A stretch of 64,000 nt of DNA, taken from positions 9,562,001 to 9,626,000 of the forward strand of contig NC_021658.1 in assembly GCF_000418325.1 (NCBI RefSeq), in the 5' to 3' direction. Shown here one piece after another: positions 9,115 through 18,618 of this stretch. Positions within the stretch are counted from its first letter, which is position 1, and each line of letters opens with the position of its first letter. The position numbers and the translations under genes were made by a program. The DNA comes from Sorangium cellulosum So0157-2. GTDB lineage: Bacteria > Myxococcota_A > Polyangia > Polyangiales > Polyangiaceae. The notes beneath the pieces are model-generated. The model had not been told where the DNA came from. It did no database searches and worked only from the letters and a program-made list of their open reading frames with translations.

Positions 9115-10011
9115 ATGAACGAAGTTCTCCTCCACGCCTTCAACGGCCTGAGCCTGGGCTCGATCCTCCTGCTCATCTCGATGGGCCTCGCGTTCTCGTT
9201 CGGGCTGATGAACGTGATCAACATGGCTCACGGCGAGTTCATCATGGCGGGGGCCTACACGACGTACGTCGTCGGGCAGCACCTTGCGCCGCTCGTCGGG
9301 GGGACGGACGCCGGGCTCTGGTTCCTGCTCGCGCTGCCGGCCTCGTTCCTCGTGGCCGGCGTGCTCGGGCTCGTGCTCGAGCTCTCGATCGTGCGCTTCC
9401 TCTACGGCAGGCCGCTCGACACGCTGCTCGCCACGTGGGGGGTCGGCCTCGTGCTGCAGCAGGCCGCGCGCAGCCTGTTCGGCGCGTCCAACGTGCAGGT
9501 CTCGAGCCCGTCGTGGCTGAGCGGCGGCGTCGCGCTGTCGGGCGGGGTGCAGCTGCCTTACAAGCGCGTCTTTTTGATCGCCCTCGTGATCGCGTGCATC
9601 GCCGCCGTCTACACGTACCTGCACCGCTCCGCGGGCGGCAGGCGCCTCAGGGCGGTGATGCAGAACCGGGAGATGGCCTCGTGCCTCGGCGTCCGCACGC
9701 GCCGGGTCGACGCCGCGACGTTCGCGCTCGGCGCGGGGCTCGCCGGGATCGCCGGGTGCGCGCTGACGCAGCTCGGCTCGATCGGCCCGTCGCTCGGGAC
9801 GAACTACATCGTCGACGCCTTCATGGTGGTCATCCTCGGCGGCCTCGGGCGGCTGCCCGGGACGGCCATCGCGGCGCTCGTGATCGGCGTCGCGAACACG
9901 CTGCTCGAGCTGTCGACGACGGCCTCGCTCGGCAAGGCGCTCGTGTTCGCGCTGGTGATCGCCTTCCTGCAGTGGCGGCCGACAGGCCTGCTCGCCCTGC
10001 GCACCCGATAG
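9115..10011 (+). CDS. urtB: urea ABC transporter permease UrtB
   Basis: Inner-membrane permease of 298 residues, of the branched-chain amino-acid (LivH) type. It shows about eight hydrophobic segments, the early MGLAFSFGLMNVINMAHGEFIM signature and the late FMVVILGGLGRLPGT motif. The ATG at 9115 begins MNEVLLHAFNGLS. A 107-bp gap separates it from urtA. urtC starts 14 bp after its stop. It forms the channel with UrtC. Confidence 0.95.
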   Translation: MNEVLLHAFNGLSLGSILLLISMGLAFSFGLMNVINMAHGEFIMAGAYTTYVVGQHLAPLVGGTDAGLWFLLALPASFLVAGVLGLVLELSIVRFLYGRPLDTLLATWGVGLVLQQAARSLFGASNVQVSSPSWLSGGVALSGGVQLPYKRVFLIALVIACIAAVYTYLHRSAGGRRLRAVMQNREMASCLGVRTRRVDAATFALGAGLAGIAGCALTQLGSIGPSLGTNYIVDAFMVVILGGLGRLPGTAIAALVIGVANTLLELSTTASLGKALVFALVIAFLQWRPTGLLALRTR

Positions 10012-10025
10012 GAGAGGACACGGAC

Positions 10026-11180
10026 ATGGCCCCTCGAGACTCCGCCCTTCGCACCTTCCTCTGGACCTGGGGAGCGCCCCTCGCCGTGGCGTTGCCGCTC
10101 CTCGTCGCGCCGCTCGTGCTCTCCGACTTCCGGCTGAACCTGCTCGGCAAGTTCCTCACGTTCGCCATCGTCGCCCTCGGCCTCGACCTCATCTGGGGCT
10201 ACGGCGGGATGCTGAGCCTCGGACAGGGGCTCTTCTTCGGCCTGGGCGGCTACGCGATGGCGATGTACCTGAAGCTGGAGACGTCGGGCTCGCGCCTCCC
10301 CGACTTCATGAGCTGGAGCGGCCTCGAGGCGCTCCCGCTCTTCTGGGAGCCGTTCCGCTCGCCGGTCGTGGCCCTCTGCGCCGTGGTCCTCGCGCCGATG
10401 GCGATCGCGGCCGCGGTGGGCTACCTCGTCTTCCGGAGCCGCGTCCAGGGGGTGTATTTCTCGCTGATCACCCAGGGGCTCACGCTGATCGCGTCGATCC
10501 TCTTCGTCGGCCAGCAGGCGATCACCGGCGGCACGAACGGGATCACGAACCTGAAGACGATCTTCGGCTTCGCGCGGGGGGCCGCCTCGACGCAGACGGT
10601 GCTCTACTTCGTGACGCTCTTCTGCCTGGGGGCGCTGTATCTCCTGTGCCGGCGGCTCACCCAGTCGCGCTTCGGGCGCCTGCTCGTGGCGACGCGCGAC
10701 GACGAGAACCGGGTGCGCTTCCTCGGCTACAACCCGGTCACGCTGAAGACGCTGGTGTTCGCGCTGTCGGCGGGCATGGCCGGCATCGCCGGCGCGCTCT
10801 TCGTCTGCCAGGTCGGCCTCATCTCGCCGTCGTCGATGGGCGTGATGCCGTCGGTCGAGATGGTGACGTGGGTGGCGGTCGGCGGGCGCGGCACGCTGAT
10901 CGGCGCGGTGGTCGGGGCGATCCTGGTGAGCCTGGGCAAGAGCGCGCTGAGCGAGTCGTACCCCGAGGTGTGGCAGCTCGGCTTCGGCGCGCTCTTCGCC
11001 GCGTCGGTCATGCTGCTCCCGACGGGCGTCGCCGGCTTCCTTCGCCGCCACGCGTCGCGGCTCGCGCGCCGCGACGCCGGCGGCGCGCCGGCGGGCGCGC
11101 GTGAGGCCGCCGTCGACGGGCCGGTGGGCGTCGGCGAGGTGGAGGCGCGCTCCGAGGCGCCCGCGACGTCCGGGCGCTGA
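10026..11180 (+). CDS. urtC: urea ABC transporter permease UrtC
   Basis: Second permease, 384 residues, LivM type. Hydrophobic helices with family motifs LGLDLIWGYGGMLSLGQGLFFGLGGYAMAMY and, near the end, VAVGGRGTLIGAVVGA. Start ATG 10026 follows GGAGAGGACACGGAC. Its last about 32 codons lie in the first copy of a 198-bp tandem duplication, so the tail (after about residue 350) is also repeated as DNA inside the next gene. Confidence 0.95.
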   Translation: MAPRDSALRTFLWTWGAPLAVALPLLVAPLVLSDFRLNLLGKFLTFAIVALGLDLIWGYGGMLSLGQGLFFGLGGYAMAMYLKLETSGSRLPDFMSWSGLEALPLFWEPFRSPVVALCAVVLAPMAIAAAVGYLVFRSRVQGVYFSLITQGLTLIASILFVGQQAITGGTNGITNLKTIFGFARGAASTQTVLYFVTLFCLGALYLLCRRLTQSRFGRLLVATRDDENRVRFLGYNPVTLKTLVFALSAGMAGIAGALFVCQVGLISPSSMGVMPSVEMVTWVAVGGRGTLIGAVVGAILVSLGKSALSESYPEVWQLGFGALFAASVMLLPTGVAGFLRRHASRLARRDAGGAPAGAREAAVDGPVGVGEVEARSEAPATSGR

Positions 11181-11478
11181 GGGGGAGGAAGCGGACATGA
11201 GCGGAGATGAGCGCGAGAGCGGGCAGAGGAGCGATGGGATGAGCCGCGGCAACATCGTCGAGGTCCAGCAGGTGACGGTGGCGCGCCGGCGGGCGCGCGT
11301 GAGGCCGCCGTCGACGGGCCGGTGGGCGTCGGCGAGGTGGAGGCGCGCTCCGAGGCGCCCGCGACGTCCGGGCGCTGAGGGGGAGGAAGCGGACATGAGC
11401 GGAGATGAGCGCGAGAGCGGGCAGAGGAGCGATGGGATGAGCCGCGGCAACATCGTCGAGGTCCAGCAGGTGACGGTG
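11083..11478 (+). repeat. perfect 198-bp tandem duplication at the urtC/urtD junction
   Basis: 11083-11280 and 11281-11478 appear identical. Each copy holds the end of urtC with its TGA, a GGGGGAGG ribosome site, an ATG (11197 and 11395) and the first 28 codons of urtD. The length is 66 codons, so the urtD frame stays open across both copies. Confidence 0.97.
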
Positions 11479-12258
11479 AGCTTCGACGGCTTCAAGGTGC
11501 TGGACGGGCTCGACTTCTCCATCCAGCGCGGGGAGCTCAGGTTCCTGATCGGCCCGAACGGCGCCGGGAAGACGACGCTGCTCGACATCCTCACCGGGAA
11601 GACGAAGCCGTCGAGCGGGCGTGTGGTGTTCCACGGAGGTGGGGAGTCGGGGCGAGAGGCGGTGGAGGCGCACCGGCTTGCGGAGCACGCGCTGGTCCGG
11701 CTCGGGATCGGGCGCAAGTTCCAGACGCCGGCGGTGTTCGGCAGCCTCACGGTGCTCGAGAACCTCGAGGCGGCGATGGGCTTCCGGGAGAGCGCGCCGG
11801 GGCTCCTCCGCGGGCTGTCCGCGGAGCAGGAGAAGGAGATCGCCGGGGCGCTCGATCGGATCGGGCTCCGGCGGCGCGCCGACGTGCGGGCCGCGGTGCT
11901 CGCGCACGGGGAGCGGCAGTGGCTGGAGATCGGCATGCTGCTCGTGCAGCAGCCGAAGCTGCTCCTGCTCGACGAGCCGGTGGCGGGGATGACCCGGCGC
12001 GAGCGCGATCGCACCGGGGAGCTCGTCCAGGAGATCGCGAAGGAGCGGTCGGTGCTGGTCGTGGAGCACGACATGGAGTTCGTCCGGCGCTACGCGAGCA
12101 CGGTGACGGTGCTGCACGCCGGCAGGAGGCTGTGCGAGGGGCCGGTCGAGGAGGTCCAGCGCGACGCGAAGGTGGTCGAGGTCTACCTCGGTCGGGCGCA
12201 CGACGCGGGGGGCGCGCGCGGCGGCGCTCGGGCCGCGGTCGCGGCGGAGGAGCGGTAG
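11395..12258 (+). CDS. urtD: urea ABC transporter ATP-binding protein UrtD
   Basis: Cytoplasmic ATPase of the urea importer, 287 residues from ATG 11395. Walker A GPNGAGKTT, the UrtD-typical signature LAHGERQWLEIGML, Walker B LLLLDEPVAGM and H-loop VVEHDMEFV. Because of the 198-bp duplication an identical start with the same ribosome site exists at 11197. It would give a 353-residue protein with an extra Arg-rich segment read from the urtC tail in another frame. The inner start gives a normal-length UrtD and is preferred. Confidence 0.92.
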   Translation: MSGDERESGQRSDGMSRGNIVEVQQVTVSFDGFKVLDGLDFSIQRGELRFLIGPNGAGKTTLLDILTGKTKPSSGRVVFHGGGESGREAVEAHRLAEHALVRLGIGRKFQTPAVFGSLTVLENLEAAMGFRESAPGLLRGLSAEQEKEIAGALDRIGLRRRADVRAAVLAHGERQWLEIGMLLVQQPKLLLLDEPVAGMTRRERDRTGELVQEIAKERSVLVVEHDMEFVRRYASTVTVLHAGRRLCEGPVEEVQRDAKVVEVYLGRAHDAGGARGGARAAVAAEER

Positions 12259-12262
12259 AGAG

Positions 12263-12964
12263 ATGCTGGTGGTCGAGGATCTCGCGGTCTATTACGAGGA
12301 GAGCTGCATCCTGTCGCAGGTCAGCCTGGATGTCGCGCCCGGCCGGGTCTCGTGCCTCCTGGGGCGCAACGGGGTCGGCAAGACGACGCTGCTCAAGGCG
12401 ATCATGGGCGTGCTGAAGCCGCGGCGCGGGAAGGTGGCGCTCGACGGGGCGGATCTCACCTCGAGGTCGCCGAGCGACCGCGCGCGCGCGGGCATCGGTT
12501 ATGTGCCGCAGGGGCGCGGGATTTTCCCTTACCTGACGGTGCGAGAGAACCTGCTCATGGGCTTCGAGGCCAGGAGCGACGCCACGCCGAGCCCGGCGGC
12601 GCTCGAAGAGATGATGTCCATGTTCCCCATCCTCAAGAAGTTCGAGGCGCGGGCGGCGGGGACGCTGAGCGGCGGGCAGCAACAGCAGCTCTCGCTCGCG
12701 CGCGTGCTGCTGCGGAAGCCGAAGCTGCTTTTGCTCGATGAGCCGACGGAGGGGATCCAGCCGTCGATCATGCAGGAGATCGGGGAGGTGATCAAAGACC
12801 TCGGGAAGAGGGGCGACATGGCGATCCTGCTCGTGGAGCAGTTCCTGGATTTCGCGCTCTCGACGGCGAGCGAGTACTTCATCATGGATAACGGGGGGAT
12901 CGTGCGGCGGGGGAGCGTGGCGGAGTTCAGCGACGAGATCGCGAGGGAGTTTCTGGCGGTGTGA
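12263..12964 (+). CDS. urtE: urea ABC transporter ATP-binding protein UrtE
   Basis: Second ATPase of the urea importer, 233 residues, LivF type. Walker A GRNGVGKTT, Q-loop region GIGYVPQGRGIFPYLTV, signature LSGGQQQQLSLAR, Walker B LLLLDEPTEGIQPSI and H-loop LLVEQFLDFA. ATG 12263 follows the urtD stop by 4 bp. Last gene of the operon; pairs with UrtD to drive UrtBC. Confidence 0.95.
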   Translation: MLVVEDLAVYYEESCILSQVSLDVAPGRVSCLLGRNGVGKTTLLKAIMGVLKPRRGKVALDGADLTSRSPSDRARAGIGYVPQGRGIFPYLTVRENLLMGFEARSDATPSPAALEEMMSMFPILKKFEARAAGTLSGGQQQQLSLARVLLRKPKLLLLDEPTEGIQPSIMQEIGEVIKDLGKRGDMAILLVEQFLDFALSTASEYFIMDNGGIVRRGSVAEFSDEIAREFLAV

Positions 12965-13043
12965 AGGGGCGGCGCCGGAGCTCCTGACGCTGGCAGCGGC
13001 ACGTCCGCGGGCAGGTGGCCGCAAGGCGCCAACGGCCCGCGGA

Positions 13044-13985
13044 CTATGCCAGCGCCTCTTCTGCGGTGTCCGCGGTCATGGCCTGGTCCAGCCATCGGTG
13101 CAGGGTGTCCAGCTCGGAGCAGGCGTCGATCTGGGTCTCCATCGCCGCGGTCGGCGCGAAGCCGCGGCGAGCCAGCAACCTGCGTAGCAGCGCGCGCGCC
13201 TCAGTGAGCTGGCCCTTCTCGATCCCCTCCTCGATGAGCTGCTCCTTGACCTCCGGGCTGTGGGCGAGCAGGGCCTGGAGGATCCACTGCCTGCGCGCCT
13301 CGATCTCCGGGTCGTCGACGCGAGCGAACCGTCGCAGCAAGTCCTCACGGGTCTTCGGTGACATCGGCAGGTATTCTAGCATGGAGATCACCCATTCCAC
13401 ATCCCGCCGCGGTGCGACCCACCGGGCGAAGTCGTCGAGGGCCTGTCCTGAGCGCGCCGTCAGGAACGGCACGAGCTCGTCGCGCAGCGGCAGCTCGTTG
13501 GCCGCGATCCAGAGGAACAGAAACGGCGAGGGCCCGACGCGGTAGCAGCCGGGGGCGATCCGCTCCAGCTCCCGGACGGTGTGCAGCCACGATGGCAGGT
13601 GGGGAGCGACGACCCAGAGCGGCTCCTCGCCCATCCAGGGCGGCTCGCGCTCCTCGATGCGCTCGATCTCGCGCGCCAGCCGGCGGAGCGTGGCGCGCTT
13701 GAGCTCCACGATGTCGACGTGGTCGCCGGCCATCTTGATCTCGACGACCACCTCGTCATGGCCGCACGCCGCCGGCCAGGGCGCGGCAAGGGGAACGAGC
13801 CCGTCGGGCCGCACCACGCGGAGATAACCGTCGGCCTGGACGCGCTCGAGCCGGACGTCGGGCGGCCGGTGCCATGCGGCCGAGCCGGCGGTGACGCTCG
13901 GGGTCACCTCGGCGAAGGTCAGCTTCGCGAACCCGTCCAGCTTTCCCACGAGGGCGTTGATATCAGCGCGCCTGCGGCGATGCAC
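13044..13985 (-). CDS. Rpn/DUF4351-like protein
   Basis: About 313 residues from a GTG start at 13985; the frame stays open further upstream and the start is uncertain. The middle part DEVVVEIKMAGDHVDIVELKRA looks like the E-x-K core of a PD-(D/E)XK fold, as in Rpn/transposase-like nucleases. The C-terminal part (ARALLRRLLARRGF through LHRWLDQAMTADTAEEAL) resembles DUF4351. Such genes tend to occur as many scattered copies in myxobacteria (recollection). Activity not shown. Confidence 0.7.
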   Translation of the reverse strand: MHRRRRADINALVGKLDGFAKLTFAEVTPSVTAGSAAWHRPPDVRLERVQADGYLRVVRPDGLVPLAAPWPAACGHDEVVVEIKMAGDHVDIVELKRATLRRLAREIERIEEREPPWMGEEPLWVVAPHLPSWLHTVRELERIAPGCYRVGPSPFLFLWIAANELPLRDELVPFLTARSGQALDDFARWVAPRRDVEWVISMLEYLPMSPKTREDLLRRFARVDDPEIEARRQWILQALLAHSPEVKEQLIEEGIEKGQLTEARALLRRLLARRGFAPTAAMETQIDACSELDTLHRWLDQAMTADTAEEALA

Positions 13986-14631
13986 TTCGAATAAGCGCTC
14001 TGTACGGCAGATAAAGAGAGATGGATTCGCGTGCCTGCGCGCAAGTGCGTGAGAGCGGGTGACCGTGGCCCGGAGCCAGGGGCGACACCGCATCGCGCGA
14101 CCGGGCCGGCCGCGGAGCGCCGCGGAGCCGCGCGACGGCCGGCCGCGGCGGAGTGGGCACGGCCTTTCATCCGCCACAGGCCGAACACACGCCGAGCGGA
14201 CGGGCGCGGACCGTGGGACGGCGCCGCCTCCCGCGGGCCCACGAGGCACAGACGGCAGCGCCTGCCGGCGGCGATCCGGCGCCCTTCTGAATCCACGGCC
14301 CCCGAGCTCGGCCACCTCCTCCTGCGGCGAGGCCCTCGGAGGTGGCCGGGTTCGAGCTTGAAGGCGGGAAGAAAGCTCGATGCTCTTCCTGCCTTCCCGC
14401 CTTCATGGGAATCGCGCCCGGCATCGACCGCGACGCCGCCTCGCTCGCCCGCGGAGCCGGCTGCGCTGCGGGCCGCGGTGGACGTGCGCGCTGGGCTCGC
14501 CGCGCTCGACATGGCTCGACATCGACCGAGGAGTCCGGGGACAATGGGCATCCGCCGATGAGCTACCCGAGCTGGTGCGAGGCGTACGCGCTCTGCGCCG
14601 AACGGACCCGTGAGCGAGCTAAGGAGAAGAG
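13986..14631. other. spacer with a 12-bp inverted repeat
   Basis: No supported gene in about 645 bp. It holds an inverted repeat with arms 14360-14371 and 14393-14404 (GAAGGCGGGAAG/CTTCCCGCCTTC), 21-base loop. No U-tract. Confidence 0.5.
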
Positions 14632-15846
14632 ATGCGAAGTGTGCGCGCTGGATGGTGGTGGGCAGCATCGGCCTTCATGGCCAGCGGTTGTACGGCGCTC
14701 CTGGGGCTCGACAAAGACTATCATTCGATGGAAGGCTCGGGCGGCGACGCCGGCTCCGGCAGCGGCAACGCAAGCTCGGGCCGCGGCGGCGCAGGCACCG
14801 CTGGCACCGCTGGCAGCAGCAGCGGCGGCAGCAGCAGCGGAGAGTGCACGCCCGGCGACACGCAGTGCTCGGACAACCTGCTCGCGCGGTGCAACGACGA
14901 CGGCCAGTGGAACGCCCCGGAGCCGTGTCCCGCGGAGGCGCCCGTGTGCCGCGGGACGGCGTGCACGACCCCCCCGAGCTGCGACGGTCTGCCATCGACG
15001 TGCGGCCCCGGCGCGACCGAGGGCTGCTGCGCGAGCGCGGTGGTGCCCGGGGGGACGTTCAACCGCGGCAACGATCCCGCATCCCCCGCGACGGTGAGCG
15101 ACCTCCGGCTCGATCGCTTCGAGGTGACGGTGGGGCGGTTCCGGAAGTTCGTGGCGGCGTACCCCGGGAGCCAGCCCGCGGCCGACGCGGGGGCGCACCC
15201 GGCCATCCCGGGGAGCGGGTGGAACCCGGCCTGGAACGGCGAGCTGCCCGCGGACGCGGCGGCGCTGCGCGCCTCGGTGATGTGCAATCCGGACAACCCG
15301 GACCTGCGGACGTGGACGGAGGAGGCAGGCGCCCAGGAGCACCTGCCGATGAACTGCGTGAGCTGGTACGTCGCCTTCGCGTTCTGCGCGTGGGACGGGG
15401 GCCGCCTCCCGACCGAGGCCGAGTGGAACTACGCTGCGGCCGGAGGGGGCGAGCAGCGGCAGTATCCGTGGTCGAATCCACCGGAGTCGACGACCATCGA
15501 CGCCAGCTACGCGTCCTACGATTGCAGGGAGAGCTCGGCGCCCGGCTGCACGTTCCAGAGCGACTTCAGCGACATCGTGCCCGTCGGATCCCGCTCGCCG
15601 AAGGGCGACGGGCGGTGGACGCAGGCGGATCTCGGCGGGAGCATGCGGGAGTGGATACTGGATGGATACGGGACGTATCCGGCGGAGTGCGTCGATTGCG
15701 CCAACCTGACGGACACCTCGAACCGGGTGGTCCGCGGCGGCAGCAGCTTCGGCGCGCCGAGCTACCTGCTGACGTCCGCGCGGGTCAGCGTCGCGCCGTC
15801 GGCCCCCTACTACAGCCTCGGCATGCGATGCGCGAGGAGGCCGTAG
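14632..15846 (+). CDS. lipoprotein with formylglycine-generating-enzyme-like domain
   Basis: 404 residues. Signal peptide with lipobox MASGCTALLGL, then a Gly/Ser linker, a short Cys module (CTPGDTQCSDNLLARCND) and from about residue 135 an FGE/SUMF1 domain: VPGGTFNRGND, LDRFEVTVGRFRKFV, MNCVSWYVAFAFCAWDGGRLPTEAEWNYAA, WILDGYG, VVRGGSSF and a final GMRCARRP. AAGGAG sits 6 bases before ATG 14632. The domain type occurs in true sulfatase-activating enzymes and in many non-catalytic binding proteins; being a surface lipoprotein, the second is more likely. No sulfatase gene is nearby. Confidence 0.88.
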   Translation: MRSVRAGWWWAASAFMASGCTALLGLDKDYHSMEGSGGDAGSGSGNASSGRGGAGTAGTAGSSSGGSSSGECTPGDTQCSDNLLARCNDDGQWNAPEPCPAEAPVCRGTACTTPPSCDGLPSTCGPGATEGCCASAVVPGGTFNRGNDPASPATVSDLRLDRFEVTVGRFRKFVAAYPGSQPAADAGAHPAIPGSGWNPAWNGELPADAAALRASVMCNPDNPDLRTWTEEAGAQEHLPMNCVSWYVAFAFCAWDGGRLPTEAEWNYAAAGGGEQRQYPWSNPPESTTIDASYASYDCRESSAPGCTFQSDFSDIVPVGSRSPKGDGRWTQADLGGSMREWILDGYGTYPAECVDCANLTDTSNRVVRGGSSFGAPSYLLTSARVSVAPSAPYYSLGMRCARRP

Positions 15847-15855
15847 CCGCCGCGC

Positions 15856-16824
15856 TCAGCCGAAGAAATCGAACGCCGTCCCGGCGCCCCTCTCGCGCGC
15901 GGCGGCGTAGATGACGCGCGCGAGCGCCACGTCCTGGATCGCGAGGCCGGTCGAGTCGAACACCGTGATGGCCGCGTCGCCGCGCCCCGCCAGCTTGCCC
16001 GCGACGACCTCGCCGAGCGTCCCCTGGATGTGCTCGCGGTGCATGGCGCCCTCGTGCAGCGGCACGTTGACCTCGCCGCTCTCGGTCGCCTGCGCCCAGT
16101 CGTCGATGATCACGCGCGCGTCGCGGAGGATCTCCGGATCGAGCTCCTGCTTGCCGGGCGCGTCGGCGCCCATCGCGTTGATGTGCGCCCCAGGGCGGAC
16201 CCACGCGCGCCGCACGACCGGCGCGCGCGCGGGCGTGGACGTGCAGAGGATGTCGCAGCCGGAGGCCTCCTCCACCGAGACGGCGCGCCCGCCCGCCTCG
16301 GCCGCGAACCGCTCGCTCGCCTCGCGCGACGCGTCGGCGGTGAGCACCTCCAGCCGATCGCCGTAGACGGCGCGGTGGGCGTCGAGCAGGAAGCGCGCCT
16401 GCACGCCGCAGCCGATGAAGCCGAGCGTCCTCGCGCTCTGCCGCGCGAGGTGCTTCGACGCGATCGCCGCGGCCGCGCCGGTCCTTACCGCCGTGAGGCG
16501 CGTCGCGTCCATCACGGCGAGGGGCACCGCCGTGGCGGGATCGCTGAGGATGTAGAGCCCCATGACGGACGGCAGGCCGAAGCGCGCCGGGTTCTTCGGG
16601 TGCGAATTGACCCACTTCACCCCAGCCGCCCCTTCGGCGTAGGCCGGCATCGCACGGAGGTCGCCGTCGTGGGCAGGCAGCCCCAGGTACACCTTCGGCG
16701 GCATCGCGGCCTCGCCGCGGCCGTACGCCGCGAACGCCGCCTCCACGGCGGCGATCGCCGCGTCCATCGCGAGCAGGGAGACCACATCGGACTGGGAGAG
16801 GAGCAATGTTTTCTCGGGCTTCAT
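15856..16824 (-). CDS. ornithine cyclodeaminase / mu-crystallin family protein
   Basis: 322 residues from ATG 16824 (MKPEKTLLLSQSDV). Cytoplasmic NAD(P)-dependent family that includes ornithine cyclodeaminase, alanine dehydrogenase and ketimine reductases. Visible: PPKVYLGLP and MPAYAEGAAGVKWVNSHPKN (substrate side), TAVRTGAAAAIASKHLAR, Rossmann motif GFIGCGVQA, and DSTGLAIQDVALAR near the end. The substrate cannot be read from these motifs. Convergent with the FGE-like gene, 9 bp between stops. Confidence 0.9.
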   Translation of the reverse strand: MKPEKTLLLSQSDVVSLLAMDAAIAAVEAAFAAYGRGEAAMPPKVYLGLPAHDGDLRAMPAYAEGAAGVKWVNSHPKNPARFGLPSVMGLYILSDPATAVPLAVMDATRLTAVRTGAAAAIASKHLARQSARTLGFIGCGVQARFLLDAHRAVYGDRLEVLTADASREASERFAAEAGGRAVSVEEASGCDILCTSTPARAPVVRRAWVRPGAHINAMGADAPGKQELDPEILRDARVIIDDWAQATESGEVNVPLHEGAMHREHIQGTLGEVVAGKLAGRGDAAITVFDSTGLAIQDVALARVIYAAARERGAGTAFDFFG

Positions 16825-17103
16825 CCGATGCGACCGTACGCGACGCCGAACGCGAACGCACGCGTTCCCACGTGCGGATCGGTGTGCGCGCATGCTCCGC
16901 GCGCCGCCTCCGTGGGCCCTCTTTTCGCGAAAGGGACGGCTGTCCCGCTCGGATCCAGCGGCCGAGAGCGGCAGTCACGGAGCGCCGGCGACATGAACCG
17001 GGGGGTTGGCAGGCCACGCCGTTGCGCTGAAGATGGCGTAGCTGCGCCGTGGGGTGGGGTGCACCCCGCGTCTCGATGATCTCTCTTGTGGTGGAGCGGG
17101 TGG

Positions 17104-18573
17104 ATGAACGTACGACTCGTTGCAGGTCTCTTTGTGCTCGCGCTCTCGGCGACCGCCGGGTGCGGTGATGATGGAGGCGAAGGGGGCAAGGGCGGATCCG
17201 GCGGCGCTGGCGGCGCCGGCGTCACGGGCAGCGGCGCCGGCGCATCGGGCGCGACCAGCACGGGCAGCAGCGGCGGCGCCGAGCCCACCGGCACCGGCGG
17301 CGGTGGAGGGACGCCCGTCAACTACGGCGCGGCGTGCACCTACGACGCGGCGTGCGACGGTGAGTACTGCATCAGGGAGACCGACTGGGGCTGGCCGTCC
17401 GGTGCCTGTGCGGGCCTCTGCGATCCCATCGTGGGCGCCTGCGACGACGGCGGCGTCTGCGTCGATTTCGGCGATCTGGGCCTGTGCATCCGTCGCTGCA
17501 GCACGACCGACGAGTGCCGCGACGGCTACACGTGCAGCGACATCGGCGGCGAGATCACGGCGTGCATCCCGGCGTGCACCGAGAACGCGCAGTGCGCGGA
17601 GCTCGGCCTGTGCGACAGGTTCGACGGTCTCTGCAAGCTCGGCGAGCTCGATTGCTCCGACGGCGAGGACGACGAGGGCGACGGCCAGGTCGACTGCGCG
17701 GACGGCGACTGCGCCGCGACCTGCCGCCCGCTCGTCGACGCAGCCTGCGCGGGCGCTGCGGCGGTGACGACGACGATCGAGGGCGACACGTCGAGCGGCA
17801 CGCGCGTGCTCCATGGCAGCTGCACCGGCGCCGGGCCGGAGGAGATCCACGTGTTCACGCCGCCCGCCGGCCAGTCGGGCACGCTCCTCGTCGTGCTCCA
17901 GTCGGAGGGCAACCACGGCCTCTATACCCGCGCGGCATGCGCGGACGCGTCCACCGAGATCGCGTGCGAGGATGAGCACGTCGCCTCGGGCGCGGAGGAG
18001 GAGCTCGAGGTCGTCGTGCACAAGGACCAGGCGGTGCCGATCGTCGTCGACGCCCGCACGCCCGCCGACGCGGGGCCCTACACGCTGGACCTCGTGTTCT
18101 CGCCGGCCACCTGCGGCGATGGGATCGTCAGCAAGCCGGAGGAGTGCGACGACGGCAACACCGTCGACGGCGACGGCTGCTCCGCCGCGTGCACCCTGGA
18201 GATCGACGACGTCTGCGCGGACGCGCCCGTGGCCGTCCTGGGGGGCAACGCGGGCGACACGACGGGCGGCACCGCGGTGTTCGAGGGCACCTGCACCGGC
18301 CGTGGTACGCCGGAGAGGCTGCACGCGTTCACGCCGCCGAGCGACGGCACGCTCCGGCTCGTGCTGTCCTCCGAGACCGACCAAGGCTTCTACGTGCGGA
18401 CGGGCTGCTCGGGCCGCCAGCTCGCGTGCGTCGAGAGCGAGATCGCCGGCAGGGACGAGAGGCGCTCGATCGACGTCGAAGGCGGCGTGCCCCTGCTCAT
18501 CTTCGTCGAGGCGTACCACCTGACGGACGTGGGGCCTTACACGCTCCGCCTCTCCTTCACCCCCTCTCCCTGA
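17104..18573 (+). CDS. Cys-rich lipoprotein with duplicated domain and DDGN repeat
   Basis: 489 residues. Start ATG 17104 (MNVRLVAGLF), with an upstream GGTGG. Lipobox TAGCGDD followed by a Gly/Ser/Thr linker. Then a Cys-rich stretch (about residues 75-215) and two copies of a beta-rich domain, each with GSCTG/GTCTGRG, HVFTPP/HAFTPP and DxGPYTL. The copies are joined by CGDGIVSKPEECDDGNTVDGDGCS, the myxobacterial Cys-rich repeat. Likely a cell-surface binding protein; no catalytic motif. Confidence 0.85.
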   Translation: MNVRLVAGLFVLALSATAGCGDDGGEGGKGGSGGAGGAGVTGSGAGASGATSTGSSGGAEPTGTGGGGGTPVNYGAACTYDAACDGEYCIRETDWGWPSGACAGLCDPIVGACDDGGVCVDFGDLGLCIRRCSTTDECRDGYTCSDIGGEITACIPACTENAQCAELGLCDRFDGLCKLGELDCSDGEDDEGDGQVDCADGDCAATCRPLVDAACAGAAAVTTTIEGDTSSGTRVLHGSCTGAGPEEIHVFTPPAGQSGTLLVVLQSEGNHGLYTRAACADASTEIACEDEHVASGAEEELEVVVHKDQAVPIVVDARTPADAGPYTLDLVFSPATCGDGIVSKPEECDDGNTVDGDGCSAACTLEIDDVCADAPVAVLGGNAGDTTGGTAVFEGTCTGRGTPERLHAFTPPSDGTLRLVLSSETDQGFYVRTGCSGRQLACVESEIAGRDERRSIDVEGGVPLLIFVEAYHLTDVGPYTLRLSFTPSP

Positions 18574-18618
18574 GCTCTGACGCCGCGCGGCGCGGCGTAG
18601 CGCCCGCCGGGCCGGTGG

